In this document: in pieces, positions 49,223 to 56,400 of the stretch
How positions within the stretch are numbered: the first letter of the stretch is position 1
Layout of the letters: each line of letters opens with the position of its first letter
Source of the DNA: DATKKG01 sp035543015
GTDB lineage: Archaea; Thermoproteota; Nitrososphaeria; Conexivisphaerales; DTJL01
DNA: 64,000 bases
Direction: 5' to 3'
Assembly (NCBI GenBank): GCA_035543015.1
Contig: DATKKG010000030.1
Location: 62,001 to 126,000 of the forward strand
The notes under the pieces: model-generated
The model's input: only the letters and a program-made list of their open reading frames with translations
Told to the model about the DNA's origin: nothing
Databases searched by the model: none
Translations under genes and position numbers: made by a program

Positions 49223-51391
49223 CTAGCGGTAGTACGGGACCGGCGCCTTCTCCAGCGGCTTGCCTTCCCTCGAAGCCCTAACCTTCTTGATCGCTTCCTC
49301 GAGCAGCTTCTGGGTCAGCACAGCCTCGTTGACGTGCTTCTTCGTGTCCTCGGGCTCAGGGTACTTCGAGACGAAGTCCTGCAGCACCAGGGAGACCGCG
49401 GTGTTGATGACCGAAGCCAGGTCGGCTCCGCTCAACCCTTCGGTCTGGTCCACCAGGCTCTCGAAGTTCACGTCGGCGGTCAGAGGCTTGCCGGCGGAGT
49501 GTATCTTGAGTATGGCCAGGCGGGCGACCTTGTCCGGCATCCCGACGAAGATGAGCTTGTCGAAGCGACCCGCCCTCAGAAGGGACGGGTCCACCATGTC
49601 GATCCTGTTGGTGGCCGCCAGCACGACGACGCCCGACAGGGCCTGAATTCCGTCCAGCTCGGTAAGCAGCTGGGAGACGACCCGTTCTGTCACCATGCTC
49701 TCTCCGCCCATTCCCCTCGTAGGAGCCAGGGCATCGACTTCGTCGAAGAAGATGATGCAGGGAGACGCCTGCCGCGCCCTCCTGAAGACCTCTCTTACGG
49801 CCCTCTCGGACTCGCCTACCCACTTGCTGAGGAGCTCGGGGCCCCTGACGCTGATGAAGTTGGCCTCGCTCTCCGTGGCCACGGCCTTGGCCAGCATCGT
49901 CTTGCCGGTGCCGGAGGGCCCGTAGAGCAGGATGCCCTTCGGGATGTTGTAGCCCATGTGCTTGTAGGCGTCAGGATACTTCATGGGCCACTCGACCGCC
50001 TCCTGGAGCTCCTTCTTGGTCGACTCCAGGCCTCCGATCTCGGCCCACTTGACCTCGGGGGTCTCGAGGTACACCTCCCTCATGGCGGAGGGCGTGATGT
50101 CCTTCAGCGCGTCCTCGAAGTCCTTCATGCAGACCGTGAGCTTGTTGAGGGTCTCGGGGGGTATCTTCTCCTCCTCCAGCTTGATCTCCGGGAGGTGGCG
50201 CCTGAGGCTCTTCATGGCGGCCTCCTTGCACAGGTACTCCAGGTCCGCGCCGACGTATCCATGCGTCACGGCGGCCAGCTTCTCGCTGTCGACGTCGCTG
50301 ACCAGCGGCATGTGGCGGGTGTGGATCTGCAGGATCTCGAGCCTCCCCCTCTTGTCAGGGACCTTGATCTCGACCTCCCTGTCGAACCGGCCGGGCCTCC
50401 TGAGGGCCGGGTCTATGGCGTTGGGGCGGTTGGTGGCCGCGATGACCACGACCTTCCCCCTTCCCTCCAGGCCGTCCATGAGGGAAAGGAGCTGGGAAAC
50501 GACCCTCCGTTCGACTTCTCCCGTGACCTCCTCCCTCTTCGGCGCGATCGAGTCGATCTCGTCTATGAAGATGATCGAGGGGGACTTCTCCTTGGCCTCC
50601 TTGAAGATCTCCCTGAGCCGCGCCTCCGACTCGCCGTAGAACTTGCTCATGATCTCGGGGCCGCTGATGGAGATGAAGTGGGCGTTGGTCTCGTTGGCCA
50701 CGGCCTTCGCGAGCAGCGTCTTGCCGGTGCCCGGCGGACCGTAGAGGAGCACCCCCTTCGGGGCTTCGATGCCCAGGCGCTCGAACAGCTCGGGGTGCCT
50801 GAGCGGAAGCTCCACCATCTCCCTGATCTTCTGAATCTCGTCCTTGAGGCCCCCTATGTCTTCGTAGGCCACCTGAGGGACGCCTCGGAGCAGCTCTCCC
50901 CTCTCGGAAAGCTGGAACACGGTCCTCTGGCTGATGACCACGGCCTCGGCGACCGGCGTGATGCCGACCACCTGGAAGGTGAGCCTGCCGCCGAAGTAGG
51001 GAACCATGATGTTGTCGCCCCTGGTGACGGGGACCCCTTCGAGGGCGTCGGTGATGTACCTCTCGTCGATCGGGGGTATGTTCTCCAGCGGGGCCACCAC
51101 GACCTTCTCGGCCGGCATGGCCTTGATCTTCTTGACGGAGACCGTGTCGCCGATGGCGACGCCCGAGTTGTTCCTGGTCAGCCCGTCGATCCTTATTATC
51201 CCGCGCCCTTCGTCGGAGGGATAGAGCGGCAGGCACTTGGCCACGGTCTTCCGCTTCCCCTTGATCTCCACGACATCTCCTGTGGACGCGGCTAGAGAGT
51301 CCATGACGTCGTAGTCGATCCTGGCGACGCCCCTGCCCACGTCCCTAGTGTAGGCCTCCAAAACCTTGAGGTTAACGGAATCAGCGCTCAT
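49223..51391 (-). CDS. Cdc48/VAT AAA+ unfoldase
   Basis: 722 residues: an N-domain of double-psi barrel type (1-170), then D1 with Walker A GPPGTGKT (about 218-225) and Walker B IIFIDEIDSIAP, then D2 with Walker A GPSGTGKT, Walker B IIFFDEVDALAP and arginine fingers in PGRFDREV and AGRFDKLI. It unfolds proteins in the cytoplasm. The C-terminus ends PYYR, matching the HbYX pattern used to dock on the 20S proteasome. It starts 18 nt after hsp20, so the two likely form a heat-shock operon. Confidence 0.96.
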   Translation of the reverse strand: MSADSVNLKVLEAYTRDVGRGVARIDYDVMDSLAASTGDVVEIKGKRKTVAKCLPLYPSDEGRGIIRIDGLTRNNSGVAIGDTVSVKKIKAMPAEKVVVAPLENIPPIDERYITDALEGVPVTRGDNIMVPYFGGRLTFQVVGITPVAEAVVISQRTVFQLSERGELLRGVPQVAYEDIGGLKDEIQKIREMVELPLRHPELFERLGIEAPKGVLLYGPPGTGKTLLAKAVANETNAHFISISGPEIMSKFYGESEARLREIFKEAKEKSPSIIFIDEIDSIAPKREEVTGEVERRVVSQLLSLMDGLEGRGKVVVIAATNRPNAIDPALRRPGRFDREVEIKVPDKRGRLEILQIHTRHMPLVSDVDSEKLAAVTHGYVGADLEYLCKEAAMKSLRRHLPEIKLEEEKIPPETLNKLTVCMKDFEDALKDITPSAMREVYLETPEVKWAEIGGLESTKKELQEAVEWPMKYPDAYKHMGYNIPKGILLYGPSGTGKTMLAKAVATESEANFISVRGPELLSKWVGESERAVREVFRRARQASPCIIFFDEVDALAPTRGMGGESMVTERVVSQLLTELDGIQALSGVVVLAATNRIDMVDPSLLRAGRFDKLIFVGMPDKVARLAILKIHSAGKPLTADVNFESLVDQTEGLSGADLASVINTAVSLVLQDFVSKYPEPEDTKKHVNEAVLTQKLLEEAIKKVRASREGKPLEKAPVPYYR

Positions 51392-51409
51392 TCTTGCTGC
51401 ACTCCCTGT

Positions 51410-51898
51410 CTATTGAATGCGGATTTCCTTGTAGCCCTTATTAGTGTTGCTTCTCAACTTAAATCGAACTTCCAGTATACCATTATTGTACCTGGCTTCG
51501 GAGGACTGCGGGTCCACCGGCTCCTTGAGGCCGAAGTTGGCATGGTAGGATCGCTCCGGGGTCTCCGCCGAGATGTCCACAGTGTCCTCGGTCGCCTGAA
51601 GCCTGATCGACTCCTTCTCGACGCCTGGGACTTCGCAGATGACCCTCAGGGCGTCCTTGTCCACGTACTGCTCGATCAGCGGCTCCCTGGACCCCTGGTC
51701 GGCCATGGAGTCGCCGAACGTCCGGAAGAAGGGCTCCCCTCCCGGGCCGAACTCCATCGTGAACCCCCTCGTGATTGAGCGGTTCATCGGCAGACCGGAG
51801 CTCCTGAACTGCCTAAGCATCCCCTCTACCTCCTTCTCGAGCGCGTCCATGAAATCGTCCATATCGTCGAACAGCCCGCGGTAGTCTTTGTCACCCAT
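51410..51898 (-). CDS. hsp20: Small heat shock protein (Hsp20/alpha-crystallin)
   Basis: 162 residues. The alpha-crystallin domain spans about residues 75-155: LRVICEVPGVEKESIRLQATEDTVDISAE, then the GILEVRFKL segment, in place of the usual A-x-x-x-n-GVL motif. The Met/Phe-rich N-terminus, MRQFRSSGLPMN, fits an oligomerisation arm. The ATP-independent holdase keeps unfolding proteins soluble and may hand them to Cdc48, encoded next. A shared TATA region and palindrome separate it from an ArsR-type regulator gene. Confidence 0.92.
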   Translation of the reverse strand: MGDKDYRGLFDDMDDFMDALEKEVEGMLRQFRSSGLPMNRSITRGFTMEFGPGGEPFFRTFGDSMADQGSREPLIEQYVDKDALRVICEVPGVEKESIRLQATEDTVDISAETPERSYHANFGLKEPVDPQSSEARYNNGILEVRFKLRSNTNKGYKEIRIQ

Positions 51899-51929
51899 CT
51901 CCTTCCACCATCTAACTCCTAGTTACTAA

Positions 51930-51960
51930 CCAACGGTTGGAACTAAAGGTTTATTTAAAT
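51930..51960. promoter_or_regulatory. Shared hsp20/ArsR promoter with CCAAC-GTTGG palindrome
   Basis: TTTATTTAAAT (51950-51960) reads as a TATA box on both strands: about 30 nt from the regulator ATG, and about 55 nt from the hsp20 ATG with its transcription start near 51928. The palindrome CCAACGGTTGG (51930-51940) lies at that start. It is a candidate heat-shock operator, in a position like that of Phr sites in Pyrococcus. Confidence 0.55.
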
Positions 51961-51984
51961 GTTTGCGCCCAAGCTTGAAACGCA

Positions 51985-52347
51985 ATGGACGCTCTGGAGG
52001 TCATCGGGTCCCCCAGCCGCTGGAGGATCATGGAGCTTCTCTCGCACGGAGAGAAGAGCGCGGGGGAGCTGGCGGAGGAGCTGGGCATATCGAACCAGGG
52101 TGCTCTCAAGCACCTTGCCGTGCTGATGGAGGACGGGCTGGTCCGTGAGGCACGTCCCTCCGGGGGGAGGAAGGTCATCTACTCTCTGAGGACCAGCGTG
52201 TACCTGTTCAGGAAGGAGGACGCGGGCGGCGAGCTCGTGGTCTATCACAGGGGGAGGGCGCGTACTGCGGGCCTGCCGCCCGAAGCCGAGTTCCGCGCTA
52301 GCCGCCTCTTGAAACGACTCAAACTTCTGCTGGAGAAACCCGACTGA
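51985..52347 (+). CDS. ArsR-like winged-helix regulator (possible heat-shock regulator)
   Basis: 120 residues. The ALEVIGSPSRWRIMELLSHGEKSAGELAEELGISNQGALKHLAVLMEDGLV helix-turn-helix is of ArsR/HTH_20 type, with a beta wing in RPSGGRKVIYSL. The C-terminal part is basic and may dimerise. No metal-binding cysteine is present, which excludes classic ArsR metal sensing. In Pyrococcus, Phr is a related regulator that represses hsp20, an AAA+ ATPase and itself; the arrangement here is the same. Leaderless, with TATA about 28 nt upstream. Confidence 0.85.
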   Translation: MDALEVIGSPSRWRIMELLSHGEKSAGELAEELGISNQGALKHLAVLMEDGLVREARPSGGRKVIYSLRTSVYLFRKEDAGGELVVYHRGRARTAGLPPEAEFRASRLLKRLKLLLEKPD

Positions 52348-52348
52348 C

Positions 52349-52675
52349 CTACAGCTGCAGGGGCTGGTCCGGATTGGGGTTGTTCACGTTCTGGTTGATC
52401 ACGTCGGCCATGTAGTGCTCCCTGACGTTGATGGTCACCTTCTTCACCCCATCGACGCCCTCGGCGGCGGTCTTGACGTCCGCGGCCAGCTGGTAGGCCA
52501 GTATGGCGGGGCAGACGGGGGTGGTCATCCTGAGCTGGATGTATACGCTGTTGTCGTCGGCCACCTCGACCTTCTCGACGACGTTGAGCTCAACGATCGG
52601 GACGCCCACCTCCGGGTCGACCACATAGCCCAGCTTGTCCCAGATCTCCTCGCTCAGCTTCTCCTTCGATGACAT
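52349..52675 (-). CDS. DUF59/MIP18-family Fe-S assembly protein
   Basis: 108 residues from the ATG at 52675; an open frame upstream of it is unrelated. DPEVGVPIVELNVVEKVEV, the Cys in TTPVCPAI and the final REHYMADVIN match DUF59 (MIP18/SufT-like), which helps insert Fe-S clusters. The tail NQNVNNPNPDQPLQL is disordered. The TATA-like ATTATATCA lies about 25 nt upstream, giving a leaderless start. It ends 1 nt from the convergent ArsR gene. Confidence 0.9.
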   Translation of the reverse strand: MSSKEKLSEEIWDKLGYVVDPEVGVPIVELNVVEKVEVADDNSVYIQLRMTTPVCPAILAYQLAADVKTAAEGVDGVKKVTINVREHYMADVINQNVNNPNPDQPLQL

Positions 52676-52731
52676 TTGACCGGACGACGCATCGCGTGAT
52701 ATAATAATGTGACGTAGGTAACGGGGCCCGG

Positions 52732-53520
52732 TCAGATGAGGAGGGCTTCGCGACGAAGCTCGGACAGCCTCTCGAAGGACCCGAAGGGGTCCTGCACGCT
52801 CTCCACGGTGAACAGCAGAGAAGTGTTGGCGAAGAGGGGCCTGATCAGGGAGAGGTCCGTGTTGCCTTCCCCAAGGGCGAGGTGCTGGTCCCAGTCCCCT
52901 TCGTTGTCGTGGACGTGAAGCTCGGAGAAGTCGGAGGCCATCTTCCCGACGAACTCCTTCAGCGTTCCCGAGATGTTGGCGTGGCCGACGTCCAGGAGGA
53001 GCGGAAGCCTGGTCCCGACCGAGGCGAAGAAACTCCTGAAGTCGGAGGGCCTGACGAGGATGCCCTTCTCGTGGGCGATGTCGTTCTCCACGGCCATGCG
53101 CTGGCCGATGGAGCAGCTGTGGTCCCAGATCTCCATAAGGGAGTCGCAGTTGGTCCGGAAGGCCTCTTCGGGAGGTGCGCCTGCGTCCGTGGTGCCCGGA
53201 TGGACTACCACGTTGAGGGCGTCGAAGGTCGCGCCCCGCTCGAGGCTCTCCTTGACGGCGTCGACCGAGCGCCTCCTCTTCCTCGGGTCGGAGGAGGCGA
53301 TGTTGATCCCTTCGTAGGGCGAATGCAGGGTGAACCTGTGGCCCGTCTGGGCCAGCCCGGCGAGCCGCTCTGTGGTGGTGTCGGTCAGCCGGGTCGACCC
53401 GTTGTCGACTATCTCGAAATAGGACACCCGGTCCGCCGCGGGCCCGGAAAGGAGCTCGACGACCGACTCGAACGGCTTCTTCTGAATCACGAGGTACAGA
53501 GTAGAGATGCCGAGAGGCAC
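52732..53520 (-). CDS. Xylose-isomerase-like TIM barrel (AP endonuclease 2 family)
   Basis: 262 residues from the GTG at 53520. The longer ATG start at 53544 lies within the TATA-like CTTTAAAG and is unlikely. Metal-ligand positions of the family are visible: FTLHSPYEG, VVHPGTTD, AVENDIAHEKG, LLLDVGHANIS, ELHVHDNEGDWDQHLALGEGN and the final FTVESV. Members act as sugar isomerases/epimerases or endonuclease IV-like enzymes. With no sugar genes beside it the substrate is open. It shares the CTTTAAAG region with the divergent LarA-like gene. Confidence 0.85.
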   Translation of the reverse strand: MPLGISTLYLVIQKKPFESVVELLSGPAADRVSYFEIVDNGSTRLTDTTTERLAGLAQTGHRFTLHSPYEGINIASSDPRKRRRSVDAVKESLERGATFDALNVVVHPGTTDAGAPPEEAFRTNCDSLMEIWDHSCSIGQRMAVENDIAHEKGILVRPSDFRSFFASVGTRLPLLLDVGHANISGTLKEFVGKMASDFSELHVHDNEGDWDQHLALGEGNTDLSLIRPLFANTSLLFTVESVQDPFGSFERLSELRREALLI

Positions 53521-53616
53521 GCCGCGGGCGTATCGGCCACGCATCTTTAAAGCTTTGAAGGAAGTAGCTCACGGACGGAGAATCGAGGGATGCAGGAGCT
53601 CCGGTGGTGACGGGGG

Positions 53617-54732
53617 CTGCCAGAGATCTGGCTTCCCTACGGGCAGGTTGAAGTGGTCATCAACGCCAAGGCCGAGAACCTCGGCGAGATAGTCGAGGCG
53701 CCGGCCCAGGGGCTCTCCGAAGAGGCGGTGCAGGAGAAGCTGAAGGAGGTCCCCAGGAAGGGATTCGTCGTCCTCGACGGCTCCAACCTCTCGGTCGACC
53801 TCCTGAACCGCCTTGCGACCATCTGGCAGGCTTCGCCGAAGGACATCGAGGTCCACGGCGGGGGGAGGTGGACGCCTTCGGCGAAGAAGAGGCTCGTCCA
53901 CTACGGATACACGGTGACGGAGGGTAGGCCGGACGTGGAGCTGGGCGTCGTGGACGGCGTGCTCGTTAAGACCCTGCGGCGGCTGAGGGGAGGGGACTCC
54001 CTCGTGCTGGCCGAAGCCTGTTTCGACCCCGTCTACGGAATCAGGGGCGGGGCGACTTCCCTGGCGGAGGGGCTGGGGCTGGGGACGGAAGCCGTTAAGA
54101 GGTGGAAGGGGGAGCCCGCCCCGGCGACGGACACGGACCCGGGCTGGTTCGTCGGACGGTTGGCCGAGGAGCTCGGAGACCCGTATTCGCTGGAGTACGT
54201 GCGCTCTAGGAAGGGGCTCGCCTCCCTTGCGGCGGGCCCGTACGCGGCGGTCCACTCCAGGTCGGCGGAGCTACTCGGCCAGACCAGGATCTTCGCCGCT
54301 GCCAAGAGCAGGCTGATGGTCGTCTCGCCTGGCGGGGGCGACTCGGACTCGACCCTCCATTCGTCTCTGCTTGCCCTCTGCGACCAGGTCGCGGCCGTGG
54401 GGGAGGACGCGGAGGTCGTCCTGGTGGCCGAGGCGATGGAGGGCCTGGGGAGCCGGGCGCTCCGCACGATGTGCGACATGACGGTCAGGCCGGAGAGCCT
54501 CTCCGGCCACGAAGGCTACGAAGACGTGCTTATGCTCAAGTGGCTGAAGGCCAAGATGAAGCTGCACCTCGTCTCGACGCTTCCGCGCACCATAACGGAG
54601 AAGAGGCTTGGGCTGTCCGCCCCGGCGTCGGCCAGGAACGCGTTCGAAGAGATCGAAGCCCGCCACGGCTGGAAGCTCAAGGCGCTGATGGTAAGGGAGG
54701 CCTCCCTGACCTCGCTCCGGGTGGCTCAGTAG
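53617..54732 (+). CDS. LarA-like (nickel-pincer racemase family) paralogue, start unclear
   Basis: About 371 residues if read from a CTG at 53617; the first canonical start is the GTG at 53653 (359 aa). The residues EIWLPYGQVEV before that GTG match the conserved LarA N-terminus, so translation should begin upstream. The C-terminal half resembles LarA (VVSPGGGDSDSTL, ALCDQV, LVAEAMEGLGSRA). The catalytic histidines and the pincer-binding lysine region of true lactate racemases are not evident, so racemase activity is doubtful. An ATG at 53590 is in frame, but a TGA follows after six codons. The 3' end overlaps the convergent protease homologue by 7 nt. Confidence 0.6.
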   Translation: MPEIWLPYGQVEVVINAKAENLGEIVEAPAQGLSEEAVQEKLKEVPRKGFVVLDGSNLSVDLLNRLATIWQASPKDIEVHGGGRWTPSAKKRLVHYGYTVTEGRPDVELGVVDGVLVKTLRRLRGGDSLVLAEACFDPVYGIRGGATSLAEGLGLGTEAVKRWKGEPAPATDTDPGWFVGRLAEELGDPYSLEYVRSRKGLASLAAGPYAAVHSRSAELLGQTRIFAAAKSRLMVVSPGGGDSDSTLHSSLLALCDQVAAVGEDAEVVLVAEAMEGLGSRALRTMCDMTVRPESLSGHEGYEDVLMLKWLKAKMKLHLVSTLPRTITEKRLGLSAPASARNAFEEIEARHGWKLKALMVREASLTSLRVAQ

Positions 54733-55823
54733 AGCGCCGGGTACGCGGGCAGCGGAGGGTACAGGATCAGAAGGTAGATCGCGGCGGCTATCGCCAGGAA
54801 GGCGCCGTAGAGGTAGACGTTCCTCCTCGGCACCGGGGACACGTTGTCCAGGGGGTAGAGCTCCCTCGAACCCCAGGAGACGGCGAAAAGGAAGAGGGCC
54901 ATCCAGGGGTTCACGAAGACGGTGACGAAGAGCGAGACCAACGAGGCGGCGCTGAAGGTCCTCCGGCCGAAGATGCCGGAGGACAGGCGAGAGCCCTCAA
55001 GCTGCCGGGTGGGCACCATGTTGACGAAGCTGATCAGGAAGCAGAACCAGCCGGCGAAGACGAGGGGAGAAAGGAGGGTGCTCTGGGAGGAGGGATGGTA
55101 GAGGACGTTGATCAGGTAGCCGAGCCCCAGCGGCAGCTGCTGCACGACGAAATGTGCGGAGGAGCCGAAAGCAGCCGAGGCGGCCTCCTGGGTGAGCAGG
55201 CGGGTGTCCAGGAGCCCTACGAACAGGGCGGCGGAGGCTATGACCAGCCCGGAGATCGCCGCGAGGGCGGTAGGCTTGAAGTCGGAGCCCTTGTTGAGAG
55301 GCGGCTCGCCGGCGGCGTAGAGAGGGCCGAAGGTGGGGACGGTGGCGGGAAGGCCGGGTATGAAATACGGGATCGGGGGAGGCGCGCCGCTCCTGAGGCT
55401 GAAGAGGTACTTCACCCCGTACGGGACGAGAAGGTACGCCAGCATGAACGCGAAGTAGAGCACGGTGTCCCTGACCACGCCGGAGCGGGATATGGCGCCC
55501 TCGAGGGCGGACGACTTCAACCAAGCGTCGGCGGCGACGGTGGCGAAGGTGACGCAGGAGAGGATGAGGGGCAGGTAGAACTTCCTCTTCGGGAGTCCCT
55601 TTATCGACTCGACGTATATCACGAGAGAGCCGCCCGTGGAGCGCAGGAGGGGAAGGAAGCCCTTGGGGCGGAGGACCCGGACGAGCTCCGCGAAGTTCCT
55701 CTCGTTGTCTGGGCTTTCGCAGACCTTGAACTCCGCAGCGGAGGAGCCCTTGAAGCATACGTCCTTGACTTGGAAGAGCTCCCTGACGATGCTCTCGACT
55801 TCGGAGATCTCGGCCAGGGCCAT
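54726..55823 (-). CDS. Site-2 protease (M50) homologue lacking the HExxH motif
   Basis: 365 residues from the ATG at 55823. An N-terminal cytoplasmic domain of about 80 residues is followed by six or more helices. IPYFIPGLPATVPTFGPLY and NMVPTRQLEGSRL align with the PYFIP and NLLP..QLDGG regions of archaeal and plant site-2 proteases. At the zinc site the sequence is VPYGVK (about 133-138) where HExGH is expected, and the later Asp is Glu276. The enzyme should be proteolytically inactive and may act as a membrane chaperone or decoy. A shared TATA-like CTTTAAAG lies between it and rimI. Confidence 0.8.
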   Translation of the reverse strand: MALAEISEVESIVRELFQVKDVCFKGSSAAEFKVCESPDNERNFAELVRVLRPKGFLPLLRSTGGSLVIYVESIKGLPKRKFYLPLILSCVTFATVAADAWLKSSALEGAISRSGVVRDTVLYFAFMLAYLLVPYGVKYLFSLRSGAPPPIPYFIPGLPATVPTFGPLYAAGEPPLNKGSDFKPTALAAISGLVIASAALFVGLLDTRLLTQEAASAAFGSSAHFVVQQLPLGLGYLINVLYHPSSQSTLLSPLVFAGWFCFLISFVNMVPTRQLEGSRLSSGIFGRRTFSAASLVSLFVTVFVNPWMALFLFAVSWGSRELYPLDNVSPVPRRNVYLYGAFLAIAAAIYLLILYPPLPAYPALY

Positions 55824-55895
55824 CGGAGACGACTCTGCACCGACGGCATTAAGCTTTAAAGGTTGGTGTCCTAACCGGGAGGGAAGGAACGACCC

Positions 55896-56393
55896 TTGTT
55901 GGGCGAAGTTGTTCGCGGGGTCGGGGAGTACACGCTCCGCAGGTGCTCGGCGGCGGACATCCCCTCCGTGATACTGGTCAACGAAAGGACCCTGCCGGAG
56001 CACTACTCTGACGTCTTCTACTACGATCTTCTGGACGGCTTCCCCGAGGGCTTCCTGGTGGCGGAGCTGCAGGGGGCCATAGTGGGCTACATGATGAACA
56101 GGGTCGAGTTCGGCTTCTCCAACATCAGGGGGTTCAGCCTCACCAAGAAGGCCCACGTCGTGTCGGTGGCGGTCCTGCCGGAGCACCAGAGGAAGGGGCT
56201 GGGCCAGGCTCTGATGGAGGAGGGGGAGAGGGCCATGGCCGCCAAGGGGTGCAAGGAGGTCTTCCTCGAGGTCAGGGTGGGGAACGAGGCCGCGACGCAG
56301 CTGTACAAGAAGCTGGGGTACGCGGTGACCCAGCGGCTCTATTCATACTACAGGGACGGCGAGGACGCCTTCCTTATGTCCAAGGGACTCTAG
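55896..56393 (+). CDS. rimI: Ribosomal/N-alpha acetyltransferase, GNAT family
   Basis: 165 residues from a TTG. The GNAT core has VVSVAVLPEHQRKGLGQALMEEGERAM (acetyl-CoA P-loop QRKGLG), then EVFLEVRVGNEAATQLYKKLGY. The N-terminal RTLPEHYSDVFYYDLL is the archaeal NAT/Ard1 signature, which binds the protein N-terminus. It acetylates nascent protein or ribosomal termini. The ligase gene starts 7 nt later, so they are co-transcribed. Confidence 0.92.
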   Translation: MLGEVVRGVGEYTLRRCSAADIPSVILVNERTLPEHYSDVFYYDLLDGFPEGFLVAELQGAIVGYMMNRVEFGFSNIRGFSLTKKAHVVSVAVLPEHQRKGLGQALMEEGERAMAAKGCKEVFLEVRVGNEAATQLYKKLGYAVTQRLYSYYRDGEDAFLMSKGL

Positions 56394-56400
56394 ACCCCAG

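Noticed and set aside
48017..51295. Very long plus-strand open frame of 1092 codons
   Set aside because: Antisense to lysS and cdc48. The high GC content suppresses stops, and the translation has no domain pattern.
52676..53572. Extension of the DUF59 frame to 407 codons
   Set aside because: Lies in another frame over the TIM-barrel gene; DUF59 homology begins at the ATG at 52675.
54471..55859. Plus-strand open frame of 462 codons
   Set aside because: Antisense to the site-2 protease homologue, low-complexity charged translation, no motifs.
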